Part shown: in pieces, positions 1 to 8,301 of the stretch
Numbering within the stretch: the stretch's first letter is position 1
Layout: every line of letters begins with the position of its first letter
DNA from: Micromonospora radicis
Lineage (GTDB): Bacteria > Actinomycetota > Actinomycetes > Mycobacteriales > Micromonosporaceae
Length of the DNA: 64,000 bases
Reading direction: 5' to 3'
Assembly (NCBI RefSeq): GCF_003583405.1
Contig: NZ_QXEC01000002.1
Coordinates: 1-64,000 of the forward strand
Notes under the pieces: generated by a model
Databases searched by the model: none
The model's input: only the letters and a program-made list of their open reading frames with translations
Told to the model about the DNA's origin: nothing
Translations under genes and position numbers: made by a program

Positions 1-1
1 G

Positions 2-856
2 CGCCAGGTGGTGGCCCGACTGGTCCGGGCCGGGCAACCGGTGCGGGCGATGACCCGCCGGCCGCAGACAAGCCGGCTGCCGGACAGCGCCGAGGTAGTC
101 CAGGGAGACTTCGAACGTCCCGGCACCTGGCCAGCGGCGCTGGACGGAGTGCAGTCGGTGTACCTGTTCCCCTTCGTACACGCCGCGCCCGGCCATGGGT
201 TCGTCGATGAGGCGGTCAAGGCCGGCGTCACCCGGTTCGTCGTGCACTCCGCAGCGGCGGCCGGGTTCCCACCCGGAACCGGAGGCAACGGCGCCCTCGG
301 GCGGCACCTGACCGAAGAGCAGGAAGCGCACCGAGGGCTGGAACTGCTGGTGGAGGCCTCCGGCGCTGAATGGACCCATGTGCGGCCGGGCCTGTTGGCC
401 GCCAACGCTCTGCAGTGGGCCGACCAGATCCGGGCCGGACGGGTGGTGCGCGGGCCGTACGCGTCCGCTGGCTATCCGCTGGTCCACGAGGCCGACGTCG
501 CCGATGTGGCAGTCGCGGCGTTGCTGACCGACGACCATGTCGGTGCCGCGTACACCGTCACCGGCCCGGTGAAGGTCTCACAGGCGGAGCAGGTCACCGC
601 GATCGGCGCCGCCATCGGCGTGCAGGTGCGATTCGAGGAACTCGATCCGGCCGAGGCACGCAGGAAATGGCTGCGCGACGGCTTCGATGAGGAGACCGCC
701 GACTGGATGATCGCGCTGCTCGCCGACGCGGTCGACGGGACGGGAGCGTTGCCGCCGACGGACACCTATCTGCAGGTGACGGAGCGACCACCGCGCACGT
801 TCGCCCAGTGGGCCAACGACCATGCCGCCGACTTCCGGCCGGAGGTGACACGATGA
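2..856 (+). CDS. NmrA-like NAD(P)-binding oxidoreductase, 5' truncated by window edge
   Basis: An atypical short-chain dehydrogenase/NmrA-family protein that should bind NAD(P); the substrate is unknown. The frame is open from base 2 to a TGA at 854-856. Aligning its first residues with the next gene shows that about 13 N-terminal residues, including the TGATGxxG dinucleotide-binding loop, lie outside the window. The GTG at base 8 is therefore not the true start. The middle carries the family segment SGAEWTHVRPGLLAAN and the C-terminus ends in a conserved FAQWANDHAADFR. Its stop overlaps the start of the following paralogue (ATGA), so the two form a co-translated tandem duplicate. Family assignment is firm; the role is not known. 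Confidence 0.85.
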   Translation, partial: RQVVARLVRAGQPVRAMTRRPQTSRLPDSAEVVQGDFERPGTWPAALDGVQSVYLFPFVHAAPGHGFVDEAVKAGVTRFVVHSAAAAGFPPGTGGNGALGRHLTEEQEAHRGLELLVEASGAEWTHVRPGLLAANALQWADQIRAGRVVRGPYASAGYPLVHEADVADVAVAALLTDDHVGAAYTVTGPVKVSQAEQVTAIGAAIGVQVRFEELDPAEARRKWLRDGFDEETADWMIALLADAVDGTGALPPTDTYLQVTERPPRTFAQWANDHAADFRPEVTR

Positions 857-1689
857 CGATTCTGGTCACGGGTGCCACCGGCATGGTGGGCCGACACGTC
901 GTCGCCGAACTGGTGAAGACCGGCCACCGGGTCCGCGCACTGACGCGGACGCCATCGGCGGCGAATCTTCCAGACGGGGTGGAGGTCGTCGGCGGCGACC
1001 TGACGGACCACTCGTCCCTGGAGCCGTCGTTGAACGGCGTCGAGAGGATGTACCTGTTCCCGGTCGGACGGACAGCGTGTGACGTTGTTGCTGCTGCGAA
1101 GCGGGCCAGCGTGCGGCGCATCGTCGTGCTGTCCGGGGCGCTGGCCGACACCGACGACAGTCAGGACGGATACCTGGCGGTCGAGCGTGCGGTCGAGGAC
1201 TCCGGTCTGGAGTGGACGCATGTTCGGCCTGGAGAGTTCGCCGCGAACTGGCTGGACTGGGCCCCGACCATCAAGGAAGGTCGGGTGGTCCGCCGGCCGT
1301 ACGGGGCTGCGGTGACCCAGCCCACCCATGAGGCGGACATCGCCGCGGTCGCCGCAAAGGTACTCGTCGAGGACGGCCACACCGGCCGGACCTACACCTT
1401 TGCCGGCCCCGAGGCATTCACCACCGTCTCGCAGGTCGACGCGATCGGCACTGCGATCGGTGCCACGGTGCGATTCGACGAACTCGATCCGGTCCAGGCC
1501 CGAGCCGAGTGGATCAGCAACGGCTATCCGGAGGCGTTCGTCGACTGGATCTTCGCCATGTGGGCGGAATCCGCGCGTGCCCCCGCCCCGACGAACCAGG
1601 AGTGGGCCGACATCGTCCCGCGCCTGACCGGCCGACCCGCGCGGACATTCGCGCAATGGGCCACCGACCACGCGACCGACTTCCGGTAG
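853..1689 (+). CDS. NmrA-like NAD(P)-binding oxidoreductase
   Basis: A 278-residue NmrA/SDR-type protein with an intact N-terminal Rossmann motif (TGATGMVG, residues 5-12), predicted to bind NAD(P)H. It is a close paralogue of the preceding gene: both share the WTHVRPGEFAANW-like core and a FAQWATDHATDFR-type ending. The ATG at 853 is chosen because GGAGGTG lies 6 bases upstream, it overlaps the previous stop (ATGA), and the protein then begins right at the first beta strand; an in-frame ATG at 808 would add an unrelated 15-residue leader. Such proteins range from redox sensors to quinone or isoflavone reductases, so no substrate is assigned. Confidence 0.85.
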   Translation: MTILVTGATGMVGRHVVAELVKTGHRVRALTRTPSAANLPDGVEVVGGDLTDHSSLEPSLNGVERMYLFPVGRTACDVVAAAKRASVRRIVVLSGALADTDDSQDGYLAVERAVEDSGLEWTHVRPGEFAANWLDWAPTIKEGRVVRRPYGAAVTQPTHEADIAAVAAKVLVEDGHTGRTYTFAGPEAFTTVSQVDAIGTAIGATVRFDELDPVQARAEWISNGYPEAFVDWIFAMWAESARAPAPTNQEWADIVPRLTGRPARTFAQWATDHATDFR

Positions 1690-1699
1690 ACCGTTCATC

Positions 1700-1737
1700 G
1701 TGGGGCATGGCGATCCGTCCGGGCCACCATGCCCCAC
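1700..1737 (+). terminator. Stem-loop terminator after the NmrA-like pair
   Basis: Perfect 11-bp arms (GTGGGGCATGG and CCATGCCCCAC) flank a 16-base loop and start 10 bases after the stop of the second NmrA-like gene. No U-tract follows, as is usual in high-GC actinomycetes. Confidence 0.6.
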
Positions 1738-1744
1738 ACGACCG

Positions 1745-1891
1745 TCAACCCAGCACGACGCGCGACGAACGCTCCGCGCAAACATCCTCATCTCGGCAGA
1801 TCGCGTAGGTCGGGTGGACCAGTAACACCCGGCCGGCCTCGTCACGCAGGATCATGCCGGCGGCTGCGCGGACGCGCGTCGCGTTGACGAC
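1745..1891 (-). pseudogene. Nudix hydrolase N-terminal remnant
   Basis: Reading leftward, about 48 codons contain the segment RVRAAAGMILRDEAGRVLLV followed by HPTY. This matches the first strand of actinobacterial Nudix hydrolases. The text then turns into unrelated residues and stops at 1745, before any Nudix box (GX5EX7REUXEEXGU) appears. No start with a ribosome site is visible. I read it as the 5' stump of a deleted Nudix gene; the alternative is a chance resemblance over about 25 residues. Confidence 0.45.
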
Positions 1892-2050
1892 GTAGGAAAG
1901 ATCGGGTTCGGTCTGTCTCGGCCACCCGGTCGACCCTACGGACTTGCCTCGGGTGTTTCGACTGGCCGTCTTCCCGGGCTGCCTCGGGCCGAGGCGAGAT
2001 GCCGTTGCGGGGCGCGGCCGACGGAGGGTCGGGGGCGGCCGGGCAGCGAA

Positions 2051-2070
2051 CCTTCCGACCGGGCGGTAGG
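2051..2070 (-). promoter_or_regulatory. Putative TetR operator, autoregulatory site
   Basis: CCTTCCGACCGGGCGGTAGG matches the reverse complement of the island's repeated operator (CATACCGACCNNNNGGTATG) at 13 of 16 defined positions. It sits 41 bases before the TetR start, so autoregulation is likely. It is the most diverged of the six sites. Confidence 0.6.
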
Positions 2071-2111
2071 ATGCCTGGATTGTCAGTGCCAATGGGAGGC
2101 GGAGGCCGCAG

Positions 2112-2750
2112 ATGGCTCGTGCTACGTCCAGCCGGCCGGCGGGAACCCGGCGCCGGCAACGCTGGCCCGATGGCTACGACCCGGAGAACACCCGCAAGTC
2201 CCTGATCACGAGCGCGCTGGAACTCTTCGAACGGCGTGGCTTCGACCGTACGTCGGTGCAGGAGATCGCCGACCAGGCCCGGCTCACCAAGGGTGCCTTC
2301 TACCACCACTTCGAGAGCAAGGACGACCTGCTGCGGCACATCCAGGACGAGTACCTGGACGCGCAGTTGGCCGCGATCCAGCAGATCGAAGCCGGCAGTG
2401 ACGACCCGAGGGTCCGGGTCGCGGAGCTGATCCGTTTCAGCCTCACCAGTGTGGCCGAGTACCGGGCGCACGTGACGATCTTCTATCAGGAGCGGCGCTA
2501 TCTCACCGGTGAGCTGTTCGCCGAGGTGACCCGGAAGCGGGATCTGGTGGAGGCCGCCTTCGCCGGCATGATCCAGGATGGTCTCGCCAAGGGTGCCTTC
2601 CGGGCGGACGTGGATTCGCGGATCGTCACCTTCGGCCTGGTCGGGATGTGCGCCTGGGCGTACCAGTGGCTCAACGTGGGCGGCCCGCTCAGCGTCGACG
2701 AGGTGGCGCGCCAGTTCAGCGCGATGGTGCTGGACGGTCTGGTCACCTGA
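2112..2750 (+). CDS. TetR/AcrR family regulator of the catabolic island
   Basis: A 212-residue TetR-family repressor. The N-terminal helix-turn-helix spans about residues 27-75 (TSVQEIADQARLTKGAFYHHF is the recognition region). The rest is an all-helical ligand-binding and dimerisation domain of the size found in acyl-CoA-responsive regulators. A basic 20-residue extension precedes the HTH. The ATG is supported by a purine-rich GGGAGGCGGAGG 5 bases upstream. A copy of the 20-bp operator lies in its own promoter, and five more stand before the neighbouring catabolic operons, so this is the likely master regulator, probably released by a CoA thioester. It ends 13 bp from the convergent acyl-CoA dehydrogenase. 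DNA and ligand specificity are inferred. Confidence 0.9.
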   Translation: MARATSSRPAGTRRRQRWPDGYDPENTRKSLITSALELFERRGFDRTSVQEIADQARLTKGAFYHHFESKDDLLRHIQDEYLDAQLAAIQQIEAGSDDPRVRVAELIRFSLTSVAEYRAHVTIFYQERRYLTGELFAEVTRKRDLVEAAFAGMIQDGLAKGAFRADVDSRIVTFGLVGMCAWAYQWLNVGGPLSVDEVARQFSAMVLDGLVT

Positions 2751-2763
2751 TCCGCCGGTCGCC

Positions 2764-3915
2764 TCAGCCAGCGAGGAGGCGGCGGGCCATGACCACACGC
2801 TGGACCTGGTTGGTGCCCTCGTAGATCTGGGTGATCTTCGCGTCGCGCATCATCCGCTCCAGCGGGAAGTCCCGGGTGTAGCCGTAGCCGCCGAGCAGCT
2901 GCACCGCGTCGGTGGTGATCCGCATGGCCGTGTCGGAGGCGAAACACTTGGCCGCCGCGCCGAAGTACGTCAGGTCCGGCTCGTCGCGCTCCGACTTGCC
3001 GGCCGCCGCGTACGTCAGCTGCCGCGCCGCCTCCAGCGACATGCCCATGTCGGCCAGTATGAACTGGATGCCCTGGAACTCGGCGATGGGCCGGCCGAAC
3101 TGCTGGCGGTCCCGGACGTAGCCGAGCGAGAAGTCCAGGGCGCCCTGGGCGATGCCGATGGCCTGGGCGGCGATCGTGACCCGGGTGTGGTCGAGGGTGC
3201 GCATCGCGGTGGCAAACCCGGTGCCCGGCGCTCCGATGATCCGGTCGGCGGGAATCCGGGTGTTGTCGAGGTAGACCTCGCGCGTCGGCGAGCCCTTGAT
3301 GCCGAGCTTCTTCTCCGGCGCGCCGAAGCTGACGCCGGGGTCGGAGCGTTCCACCAGGAACGCGGAGATGCCACGGGACCGGGCGTTCGGGTCGGTCACC
3401 GCGAACACCGTGTAGTAGTCGCTCAGCCCGGCGTTGGTGATCCAGCGCTTGACCCCGTTAAGGACCCAGTGGTCGCCGTCGCGTTCGGCCCGGGTGCGCA
3501 TCCCCGCCGCGTCGCTGCCGGCCTCCGGCTCGGAGAGGCAGTACGAGAACATCGCCTCGCCCCGGGCGACCGGCGGAAGGTACCGCTGCTTGAGGTGGTC
3601 TCCGGCGGCGAGCAGCAACGGCATGGTGCCCAGCTTGTTGCCGGCCGGGACGAGTGATGAAGTGGCGCAGGCGCGGGCGACCTCCTCGATGACGATCGCG
3701 GTGGCGAGGGCGTCCGCGCCGGCACCGCCGTACTCGACCGGGATGTGCGGGGCGTGGAAGTCGGCGGCGCGCAGCGCGTCGTAGGAGGTCTGCGGGAAGG
3801 TCGCCGTCTCGTCGGCGGTGGCGGCGTGCGGGGCGACCTTGGCGTCACACACCGCGCGGACCGCCTCTCGGACGGCCGTGTGCTCCTCGGGTAGCTGATA
3901 TGCCTCGAACCCCAC
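2764..3915 (-). CDS. Acyl-CoA dehydrogenase
   Basis: A 383-residue FAD-dependent acyl-CoA dehydrogenase that introduces the alpha,beta double bond into an acyl-CoA. Visible family blocks are YCLSEPEAGSDAAGMRTRA (FAD/substrate region), RQFGRPIAEFQGIQF, a QLLGGYGYTRDFPLERMMRD block and the C-terminal YEGTNQVQ, whose Glu is the usual catalytic base. The GTG at 3915 is chosen because AGGAGG stands 5 bases upstream and the protein then starts at the normal family N-terminus; upstream in-frame codons run through the operator at 3948-3967. It is divergent from the MaoC gene at 4022 and shares that operator. Confidence 0.93.
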   Translation of the reverse strand: MGFEAYQLPEEHTAVREAVRAVCDAKVAPHAATADETATFPQTSYDALRAADFHAPHIPVEYGGAGADALATAIVIEEVARACATSSLVPAGNKLGTMPLLLAAGDHLKQRYLPPVARGEAMFSYCLSEPEAGSDAAGMRTRAERDGDHWVLNGVKRWITNAGLSDYYTVFAVTDPNARSRGISAFLVERSDPGVSFGAPEKKLGIKGSPTREVYLDNTRIPADRIIGAPGTGFATAMRTLDHTRVTIAAQAIGIAQGALDFSLGYVRDRQQFGRPIAEFQGIQFILADMGMSLEAARQLTYAAAGKSERDEPDLTYFGAAAKCFASDTAMRITTDAVQLLGGYGYTRDFPLERMMRDAKITQIYEGTNQVQRVVMARRLLAG

Positions 3916-3947
3916 GGGAACCTCCTGATCAGACGACGGACGATGAC

Positions 3948-3967
3948 CATACCATCCGGTCGGTATG
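3948..3967 (+). promoter_or_regulatory. Putative TetR operator between acyl-CoA dehydrogenase and MaoC genes
   Basis: CATACCATCCGGTCGGTATG has palindromic outer arms CATACC and GGTATG around an 8-base centre. It lies 33 bases from the leftward GTG at 3915 and 55 bases from the rightward ATG at 4022, so one bound dimer could repress both promoters. Confidence 0.75.
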
Positions 3968-4021
3968 TTAAAGTCCTCGCTCCGCCGTCGCCACACCCGT
4001 CCGGAACGGAGGAACCCGAAG

Positions 4022-4498
4022 ATGCGAGTGCCCGTACGAACCGTCGTGCCCACCCCGCGTGATCTGCTGGACCTGGTCGGCCAGGAACTGGGGGTCAGCG
4101 AGCCGCAGGTGGTGACCCAGCAGCAGGTCGACCAGTTCGCCGACGTGACCCGGGACCACCAGTGGATCCACGTCGACGTGCAGCGGGCCCGTTCCGGGCC
4201 GTTCGGCACCACGATCGTCCACGGCTTCCTGACCCTGGCGCTGGTGCCGCGCCTGCTCGCCGACATCCTCGAGGTGGAGACCTTCGGCATGGGGGTCAAC
4301 TACGGGCTGGACCGGGTCCGGTTCGTCAAGCCGCTGCCGCCCGGAGTGCCGATCCAGGGCACCGCGACGCTGGTCGCCGCGACGCCGGTCGCCGGTACCG
4401 ACGGCGGCGTGCAGGCCAAGGCCAGCGTGGTGGTGGAGTTCGCCCGGGACTCGACGACCTGCTGTGTCGCCGAGATCCTGTTCCGGTACCACCCCTGA
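4022..4498 (+). CDS. MaoC-like (hot-dog fold) enoyl-CoA hydratase
   Basis: A 158-residue MaoC/NodN-type dehydratase expected to hydrate a trans-2-enoyl-CoA to the (R)-3-hydroxyacyl-CoA. The hydratase-2 Asp-x4-His pair is present in RDHQWIHVD, followed by the typical SGPFGTTIVHGFLTLAL helix. The ATG at 4022 has GGAGG 8 bases upstream; the ATG at 3965 overlaps the operator and would add 19 non-conserved residues. It is paralogous to the MaoC protein at 39171-39623. It follows the shared operator and ends 19 bp from the convergent flavin reductase. Confidence 0.9.
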   Translation: MRVPVRTVVPTPRDLLDLVGQELGVSEPQVVTQQQVDQFADVTRDHQWIHVDVQRARSGPFGTTIVHGFLTLALVPRLLADILEVETFGMGVNYGLDRVRFVKPLPPGVPIQGTATLVAATPVAGTDGGVQAKASVVVEFARDSTTCCVAEILFRYHP

Positions 4499-4517
4499 GC
4501 GCCGGCCGGGCCGGCGG

Positions 4518-5033
4518 TCACTCGGCCGCCGGCGCGCCGGGAGCGACGAACCGGCCCCGATAGAACGACAGCGCGGGGACGCTCGACGGCTTCAGATGTA
4601 CGTGATCGATGTCGAGTACGACGATCACGTGGTCACCGCTGGTGATCACCTCGTCCCGGCGTCCGGCCAGGATCGCCGGGGTGCCGGGCAACAGCGGGAC
4701 CCGGTCGGGGCCGGGCACCCAGGAGACGCCGTCGAGCTTCTGCGCACCGGTCAGTCCGGAGGTGGCGAACCGACGCGCCACGTCCTCCTGGTCCTGACCG
4801 AGAATGTGGATCGCGATGCGGTCGGACTCCATCAGGATCGGAAAACTCGACGAGGAGCTGATCACACAGAACAGCACCTTCGCCGGCCGCAGCGACACCG
4901 AGGTGAACGAGTTGACCGTCAGCGCGGCCATGACTCCGTCGCCGGTCACCGCCGTGACCGCCGTGACGCCGGTCGGGAAGTGCCCGCACACCTGGCGGAA
5001 CTCGGTGGAGTCGAACAGGGGCTGGGCCATCAT
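4518..5033 (-). CDS. Flavin reductase (HpaC/NtaB-like) domain protein
   Basis: A 171-residue single-domain flavin reductase of the FMN-binding split-barrel type. It should use NAD(P)H to make free FMNH2 or FADH2 for a partner monooxygenase. The N-terminal FRQVCGHFPTGVTAVTA and the ALTVNSFTSVSL block are characteristic. The start ATGATG overlaps the stop of the upstream VOC gene, so it is translationally coupled as the last gene of the crotonase-VOC-reductase operon. Its natural clients in this window are the four luciferase-like oxidoreductases at 23.7-30.3 kb. That pairing is inferred from context, not shown. Confidence 0.88.
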   Translation of the reverse strand: MMAQPLFDSTEFRQVCGHFPTGVTAVTAVTGDGVMAALTVNSFTSVSLRPAKVLFCVISSSSSFPILMESDRIAIHILGQDQEDVARRFATSGLTGAQKLDGVSWVPGPDRVPLLPGTPAILAGRRDEVITSGDHVIVVLDIDHVHLKPSSVPALSFYRGRFVAPGAPAAE

Positions 5034-5848
5034 CGGTTCACCGCCGGGTCGCAGGAGTGGTGCTCGGGGCGGAGTCCGCCTTCCAGTTGGATGAGGCAGA
5101 GGGTGTGCCCGCCGGGGTCCTTCACCAGGTGCAGACGTCCGTACGGGCTGCCGACCGGGCCGATCGTCGGCGTGCCACCGAGCGCGCAGACCGTGGCCAG
5201 GGCGTCGTCGAGGTCGGCCACCGCGAAGTACGTGATCCACTTCGCCGGGATGAGGTTGGGCCAGTCGTTGTCCAGTTCGAGAACACCGGCGACCGGCACG
5301 TCCCCGAGCATCAGCAGGGTGTACGGGCGTGCGGTCGGCCCGTCGTCGCGCTCGCGGATGGTGTAGCCGAACAGTGTGCGGTAGTAGGCCACCGACCGTT
5401 CGGGCTCGCCGGTGTCGAGCTCGTTCCAGCACAGTGCGCCGTCCGAGTTGAGCACCTGCACACCGGCTCTCGACTCGCCCTGGTAGAGGCCGAAGGCGGC
5501 ACCGAACGGGTCGATGACGACGGCGCCGGTGCCGGCGGCCGGCAGGTAGCGTGGCGGGGTGACCAACTCGCCGCCGAGGGCGACCGCCTGGGCGGCCGAC
5601 CGATGGATGTCCTCGACCGCGAAGTAGGCGATCCAACCTCGGGGGCGCCCGCCGTGCAGGCCGGCCGCGTCGGAGATGCCGGCGACATCGCGGCCCTGCA
5701 GGCTGCACATCCGGTACGTCGTGGTGCCCAGCCGCTCGGTACGGACCGTCCAGCCGAACAGCACGCGGTAGAAGTCCTCGGCCTGCTCCGGCCGCGGCGT
5801 GCAGAGCTCCACCCAGACGGCCTCGCCGGGCCGGAATCGTTGGCTCAT
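5030..5848 (-). CDS. Two-domain VOC (glyoxalase-fold) protein
   Basis: A 272-residue protein with two tandem VOC modules (about residues 8-125 and 135-260). Each starts with a WVELCTPRPEQAEDFY-type beta strand and helix; the second has CWNELDTGEPERSVAYY. This layout resembles the CFP30/CFP32-like hydroxylase-annotated proteins of actinobacteria rather than ring-cleavage dioxygenases. It overlaps the upstream crotonase stop (ATGA) and the downstream flavin reductase start. VOC proteins act as isomerases, epimerases, lyases or binding proteins; the activity here cannot be read from sequence alone. Confidence 0.85.
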   Translation of the reverse strand: MSQRFRPGEAVWVELCTPRPEQAEDFYRVLFGWTVRTERLGTTTYRMCSLQGRDVAGISDAAGLHGGRPRGWIAYFAVEDIHRSAAQAVALGGELVTPPRYLPAAGTGAVVIDPFGAAFGLYQGESRAGVQVLNSDGALCWNELDTGEPERSVAYYRTLFGYTIRERDDGPTARPYTLLMLGDVPVAGVLELDNDWPNLIPAKWITYFAVADLDDALATVCALGGTPTIGPVGSPYGRLHLVKDPGGHTLCLIQLEGGLRPEHHSCDPAVNR

Positions 5849-6594
5849 CCGCGCGACTCCTCGGCGTTCAGCCCCGCCCGGATGGTGCCGGCGGAGACGT
5901 CGTAGGCGTGCTCGGGGCGGCCGGTCGTCAGGCTCGACTCGACGACCTGGACCACCGCGCGTACGGTCCGACCCGGCACGGCGAGCAGCGCGTCGATGAG
6001 GGCGTCCACCTCGTGGTCCACGTGGTCGTCGTCGACGACCCGGGCGACCAGGCCCCAGGCGAGCAACTGTGCCGCCGTGGCCGCTGCGGCGCCGGTCAGC
6101 AGGTGGTAGGCGTGCGCCCGGGGCAGCGACTGGGCGATGGTGTGGCCGACGCCGGCCGGCGCGAAGCCGTAACGGGCCTCCGGCAGGGACATCCGGGCGC
6201 TCGTCGCGGCCACCGGAAGATGCACGGCGTGCAGCAGGCCGGCGCCGAAGCCGATGACCTCGCCGCGGACGGCGGCCACCACCGGGACCGGCAGTTGCCG
6301 GATCCGGTGCAGGGCGAGGTCGCTGTCCCGCAGGTCGGCGGCGATCTCCTGCACACTGGCGCGGGCGAGTCGGCCGAACGACGAGGTGTCCCAGCCGCCG
6401 CAGAAGTGTCGACCGGCCATTTCCAGGTGGATGATCGCGCAGGTCTCGTCCGCCGCTGCGGACTCCAGGGTCTCGACGAGATCGTGCAGCGCGGCGTGGT
6501 CGAAGCAGTTGCCCCGCGTCGCGTTGTCGTAGCGCACCCGGGCCACGCGCCTGTCGCGTTCATGGGTGAGGGTGATGATCACCCACGTGATCAT
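5845..6594 (-). CDS. Enoyl-CoA hydratase/isomerase family protein (crotonase fold)
   Basis: A crotonase-fold protein of about 249 residues. The oxyanion-hole region is HFCGGWDTSSFG. Of the two glutamates of classical enoyl-CoA hydratase, the second is kept (SLPEARYGFAP) while the first position is Gly (GEVIGFGAGLLHAV). This favours an isomerase, hydrolase or lyase variant over a simple hydratase. The start is uncertain: the ATG at 6594 lies inside the operator 6592-6611 and has no ribosome site, so a leaderless message or the in-frame GTG at 6582 are both possible. It is the first gene of a three-gene operon, with ATGA overlap to the VOC gene. Confidence 0.82.
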   Translation of the reverse strand: MITWVIITLTHERDRRVARVRYDNATRGNCFDHAALHDLVETLESAAADETCAIIHLEMAGRHFCGGWDTSSFGRLARASVQEIAADLRDSDLALHRIRQLPVPVVAAVRGEVIGFGAGLLHAVHLPVAATSARMSLPEARYGFAPAGVGHTIAQSLPRAHAYHLLTGAAAATAAQLLAWGLVARVVDDDHVDHEVDALIDALLAVPGRTVRAVVQVVESSLTTGRPEHAYDVSAGTIRAGLNAEESRG

Positions 6595-6611
6595 ACATAC
6601 CGGTCGGTATG
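6592..6611 (+). promoter_or_regulatory. Putative TetR operator at the crotonase operon start
   Basis: CATACATACCGGTCGGTATG carries the same GGTCGGTATG right half as the 3948 site. It overlaps the likely start codon of the leftward crotonase operon, so binding would block initiation directly. Confidence 0.7.
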
Positions 6612-6686
6612 AAGGCAATCCCGCTGGTCGGCCAGGCATTGAAACGCGAATGTCATGAACGAGATACCCGTGCGACCCGTTGACTT

Positions 6687-6706
6687 GATACCGGCTGGTC
6701 GGTACT
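6687..6706 (+). promoter_or_regulatory. Putative TetR operator upstream of the ABC importer operon
   Basis: GATACCGGCTGGTCGGTACT matches the island consensus and lies 67 bases before the substrate-binding lipoprotein gene. With the site at 6592 it gives the divergent intergenic region one operator per direction. Confidence 0.7.
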
Positions 6707-6772
6707 TTGTGGCGAACGTCACCGCCGCGTCACGCGGGGGCATGACGGGTCCATTCGCTGTGAAGGACACCC

Positions 6773-8299
6773 ATGATGATCATGAAATCCTCGCACTCTC
6801 GGCGCACCCTGGCACTCGCCACCGCCCTTGCGGTCGCCAGCATCGGCGTCACCGCCTGCGGTGGCCCGGACCCGGCGGACTCCGGCCCGTCCAGCTCCGC
6901 GCCGATCCGCGCACTGCTCGCGGCCCAGCCCGCGACCCTCGATCCGATCGTCGGCGCCCGCTCCGCCCAGATCGTCTGGGCGACCATGCTCGAACCTCTG
7001 ATCAACACCGACGCCGACCTCGCCCCCACCGACACCGGCCTGCTCACCAACTGGACCCGCACCGATGCGACGACCTGGACGTTCACGGTCCGGCCCGACA
7101 TCAGCTTCAGCAACGGCGAGAAGGCCGACGCGGCGGCGGTCGCGAACACCATCACCCTCACCCGCGACACGGCGGCCTCCCCGCTGAAGTCCTACTTCGG
7201 CAACGTCACCTCGATCGAGGCACCCGACGCCGGCACCGTCGTGGTGCAGACCAAGACCCCGCAGTACAACATCCCCGACCTGCTCACCACGGTCTACCTG
7301 GTGCCGCCGAAGTACTACCAGGAGAAGGGGTCGGAGGGCTTCGCCGCCGCGCCGGTCGGCACCGGCCCGTACGTGTGGGCGGGCGCCAACGCCGGACGCG
7401 ACATCTCGGTCAAGCGCAACCCCGACTACTGGGGTGCCGCACCGGCGAACGAGGGCATCACCTTCACCTGGGCCAACGAGGCGGCGCAGCGGCTGGCACT
7501 GATCCAGAGCAAGAGCGTCGACATCTCCTTCGACCTCCCGCCGGCCCAGGCCACCGCCGCCAGATCGGCCGGTGTCGAGGTGGTGAGTACCGAGACCGCC
7601 ATGAAGATCATCGCCTTCCTCGACTCGACTAAGGCGCCGTTCGACGATCCGAAGCTGCGTGAGGCGGCGGCCCTGGCCATCGACCGCGACGCGATCGTCA
7701 AGGGCATCTTCGACGGTCACGCCGTCGCCGACGCCGGCCTGCTCAACGTCCGACCCGGCCAGCAGCCGGCGCAGCAGGTGACCGCGAATCCGGCTCGCGC
7801 CAAGGAACTCGTCGGCGGCGGCGGTCCGACCGTGCAGATCACCTATCCGGCCGCGCAGTACACCAACATCGAGGAGGTGGCGCAGGCCGTCGGCGGAAGC
7901 CTTGAGCAGGCCGGATTCACGGTGAAGTACGAGTCGCTGGACTACGGCACGCTGGTCAAGCGGATCATCGGCCGCCAGGTACCGGGCATCTCGATCTTCG
8001 CCGGGGTGCCGAACGTCGCCGTGCCCGACTACTTCGTCAGCGGCTTCATGAAGACCCAGTCCCTCACCGGCAACTGCCCCGATCCGCGCCTCGACGCGCT
8101 GGCGCAGGAGGCGCTCCAACAGGACGACGCCGAGCGGGCCGCACCCATCTACGACCAGCTGAACACCATCGGGGTGGTGGAGAAGCACTGCTACGTGCCG
8201 CTGTACCGGCAGGTCTTCAACTACGCCACCGCACCCGGTGTCAGTGGTGTGGTCTTCGGTCCTCTGAACACCGTGGACTTCACGAAGACGACCCGCTGA
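6773..8299 (+). CDS. ABC transporter substrate-binding lipoprotein, family 5 (DppA/OppA-like)
   Basis: A 508-residue extracytoplasmic solute-binding lipoprotein. A short basic N-terminus, a hydrophobic stretch and a lipobox VTAC put the lipidated cysteine at residue 29. The mature part shows SBP_bac_5 features: ATLDPIVGARSAQIVWATMLEPL near the start, TTWTFTVRPDISFSNGEKADA, and GTGPYVW. Family 5 proteins bind peptides, nickel, glycosides and other hydrophilic substrates, so the ligand cannot be named. Three clustered ATG codons (6773, 6776, 6782) leave the exact start open. It leads an operon with two permeases and two ATPases, followed by CoA-thioester enzymes, suggesting it imports the pathway substrate. 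Confidence 0.9.
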   Translation: MMIMKSSHSRRTLALATALAVASIGVTACGGPDPADSGPSSSAPIRALLAAQPATLDPIVGARSAQIVWATMLEPLINTDADLAPTDTGLLTNWTRTDATTWTFTVRPDISFSNGEKADAAAVANTITLTRDTAASPLKSYFGNVTSIEAPDAGTVVVQTKTPQYNIPDLLTTVYLVPPKYYQEKGSEGFAAAPVGTGPYVWAGANAGRDISVKRNPDYWGAAPANEGITFTWANEAAQRLALIQSKSVDISFDLPPAQATAARSAGVEVVSTETAMKIIAFLDSTKAPFDDPKLREAAALAIDRDAIVKGIFDGHAVADAGLLNVRPGQQPAQQVTANPARAKELVGGGGPTVQITYPAAQYTNIEEVAQAVGGSLEQAGFTVKYESLDYGTLVKRIIGRQVPGISIFAGVPNVAVPDYFVSGFMKTQSLTGNCPDPRLDALAQEALQQDDAERAAPIYDQLNTIGVVEKHCYVPLYRQVFNYATAPGVSGVVFGPLNTVDFTKTTR

Positions 8300-8301
8300 C
8301 G

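Noticed and set aside
2764..4299. N-terminal extension of the acyl-CoA dehydrogenase to 511 residues
   Set aside because: It runs through the operator and antisense to MaoC; the GTG at 3915 with AGGAGG gives the family's usual length.
5030..5848. Two-domain VOC protein as an extradiol ring-cleavage dioxygenase
   Set aside because: The conserved His-His-Glu iron site and length of about 300 residues are not evident; it fits the CFP30-like group better.
4464..5905. Plus-strand frames opposite the flavin reductase and VOC genes
   Set aside because: His/Arg/Gly-rich shadow composition without ribosome sites; the minus-strand genes have clear family motifs.
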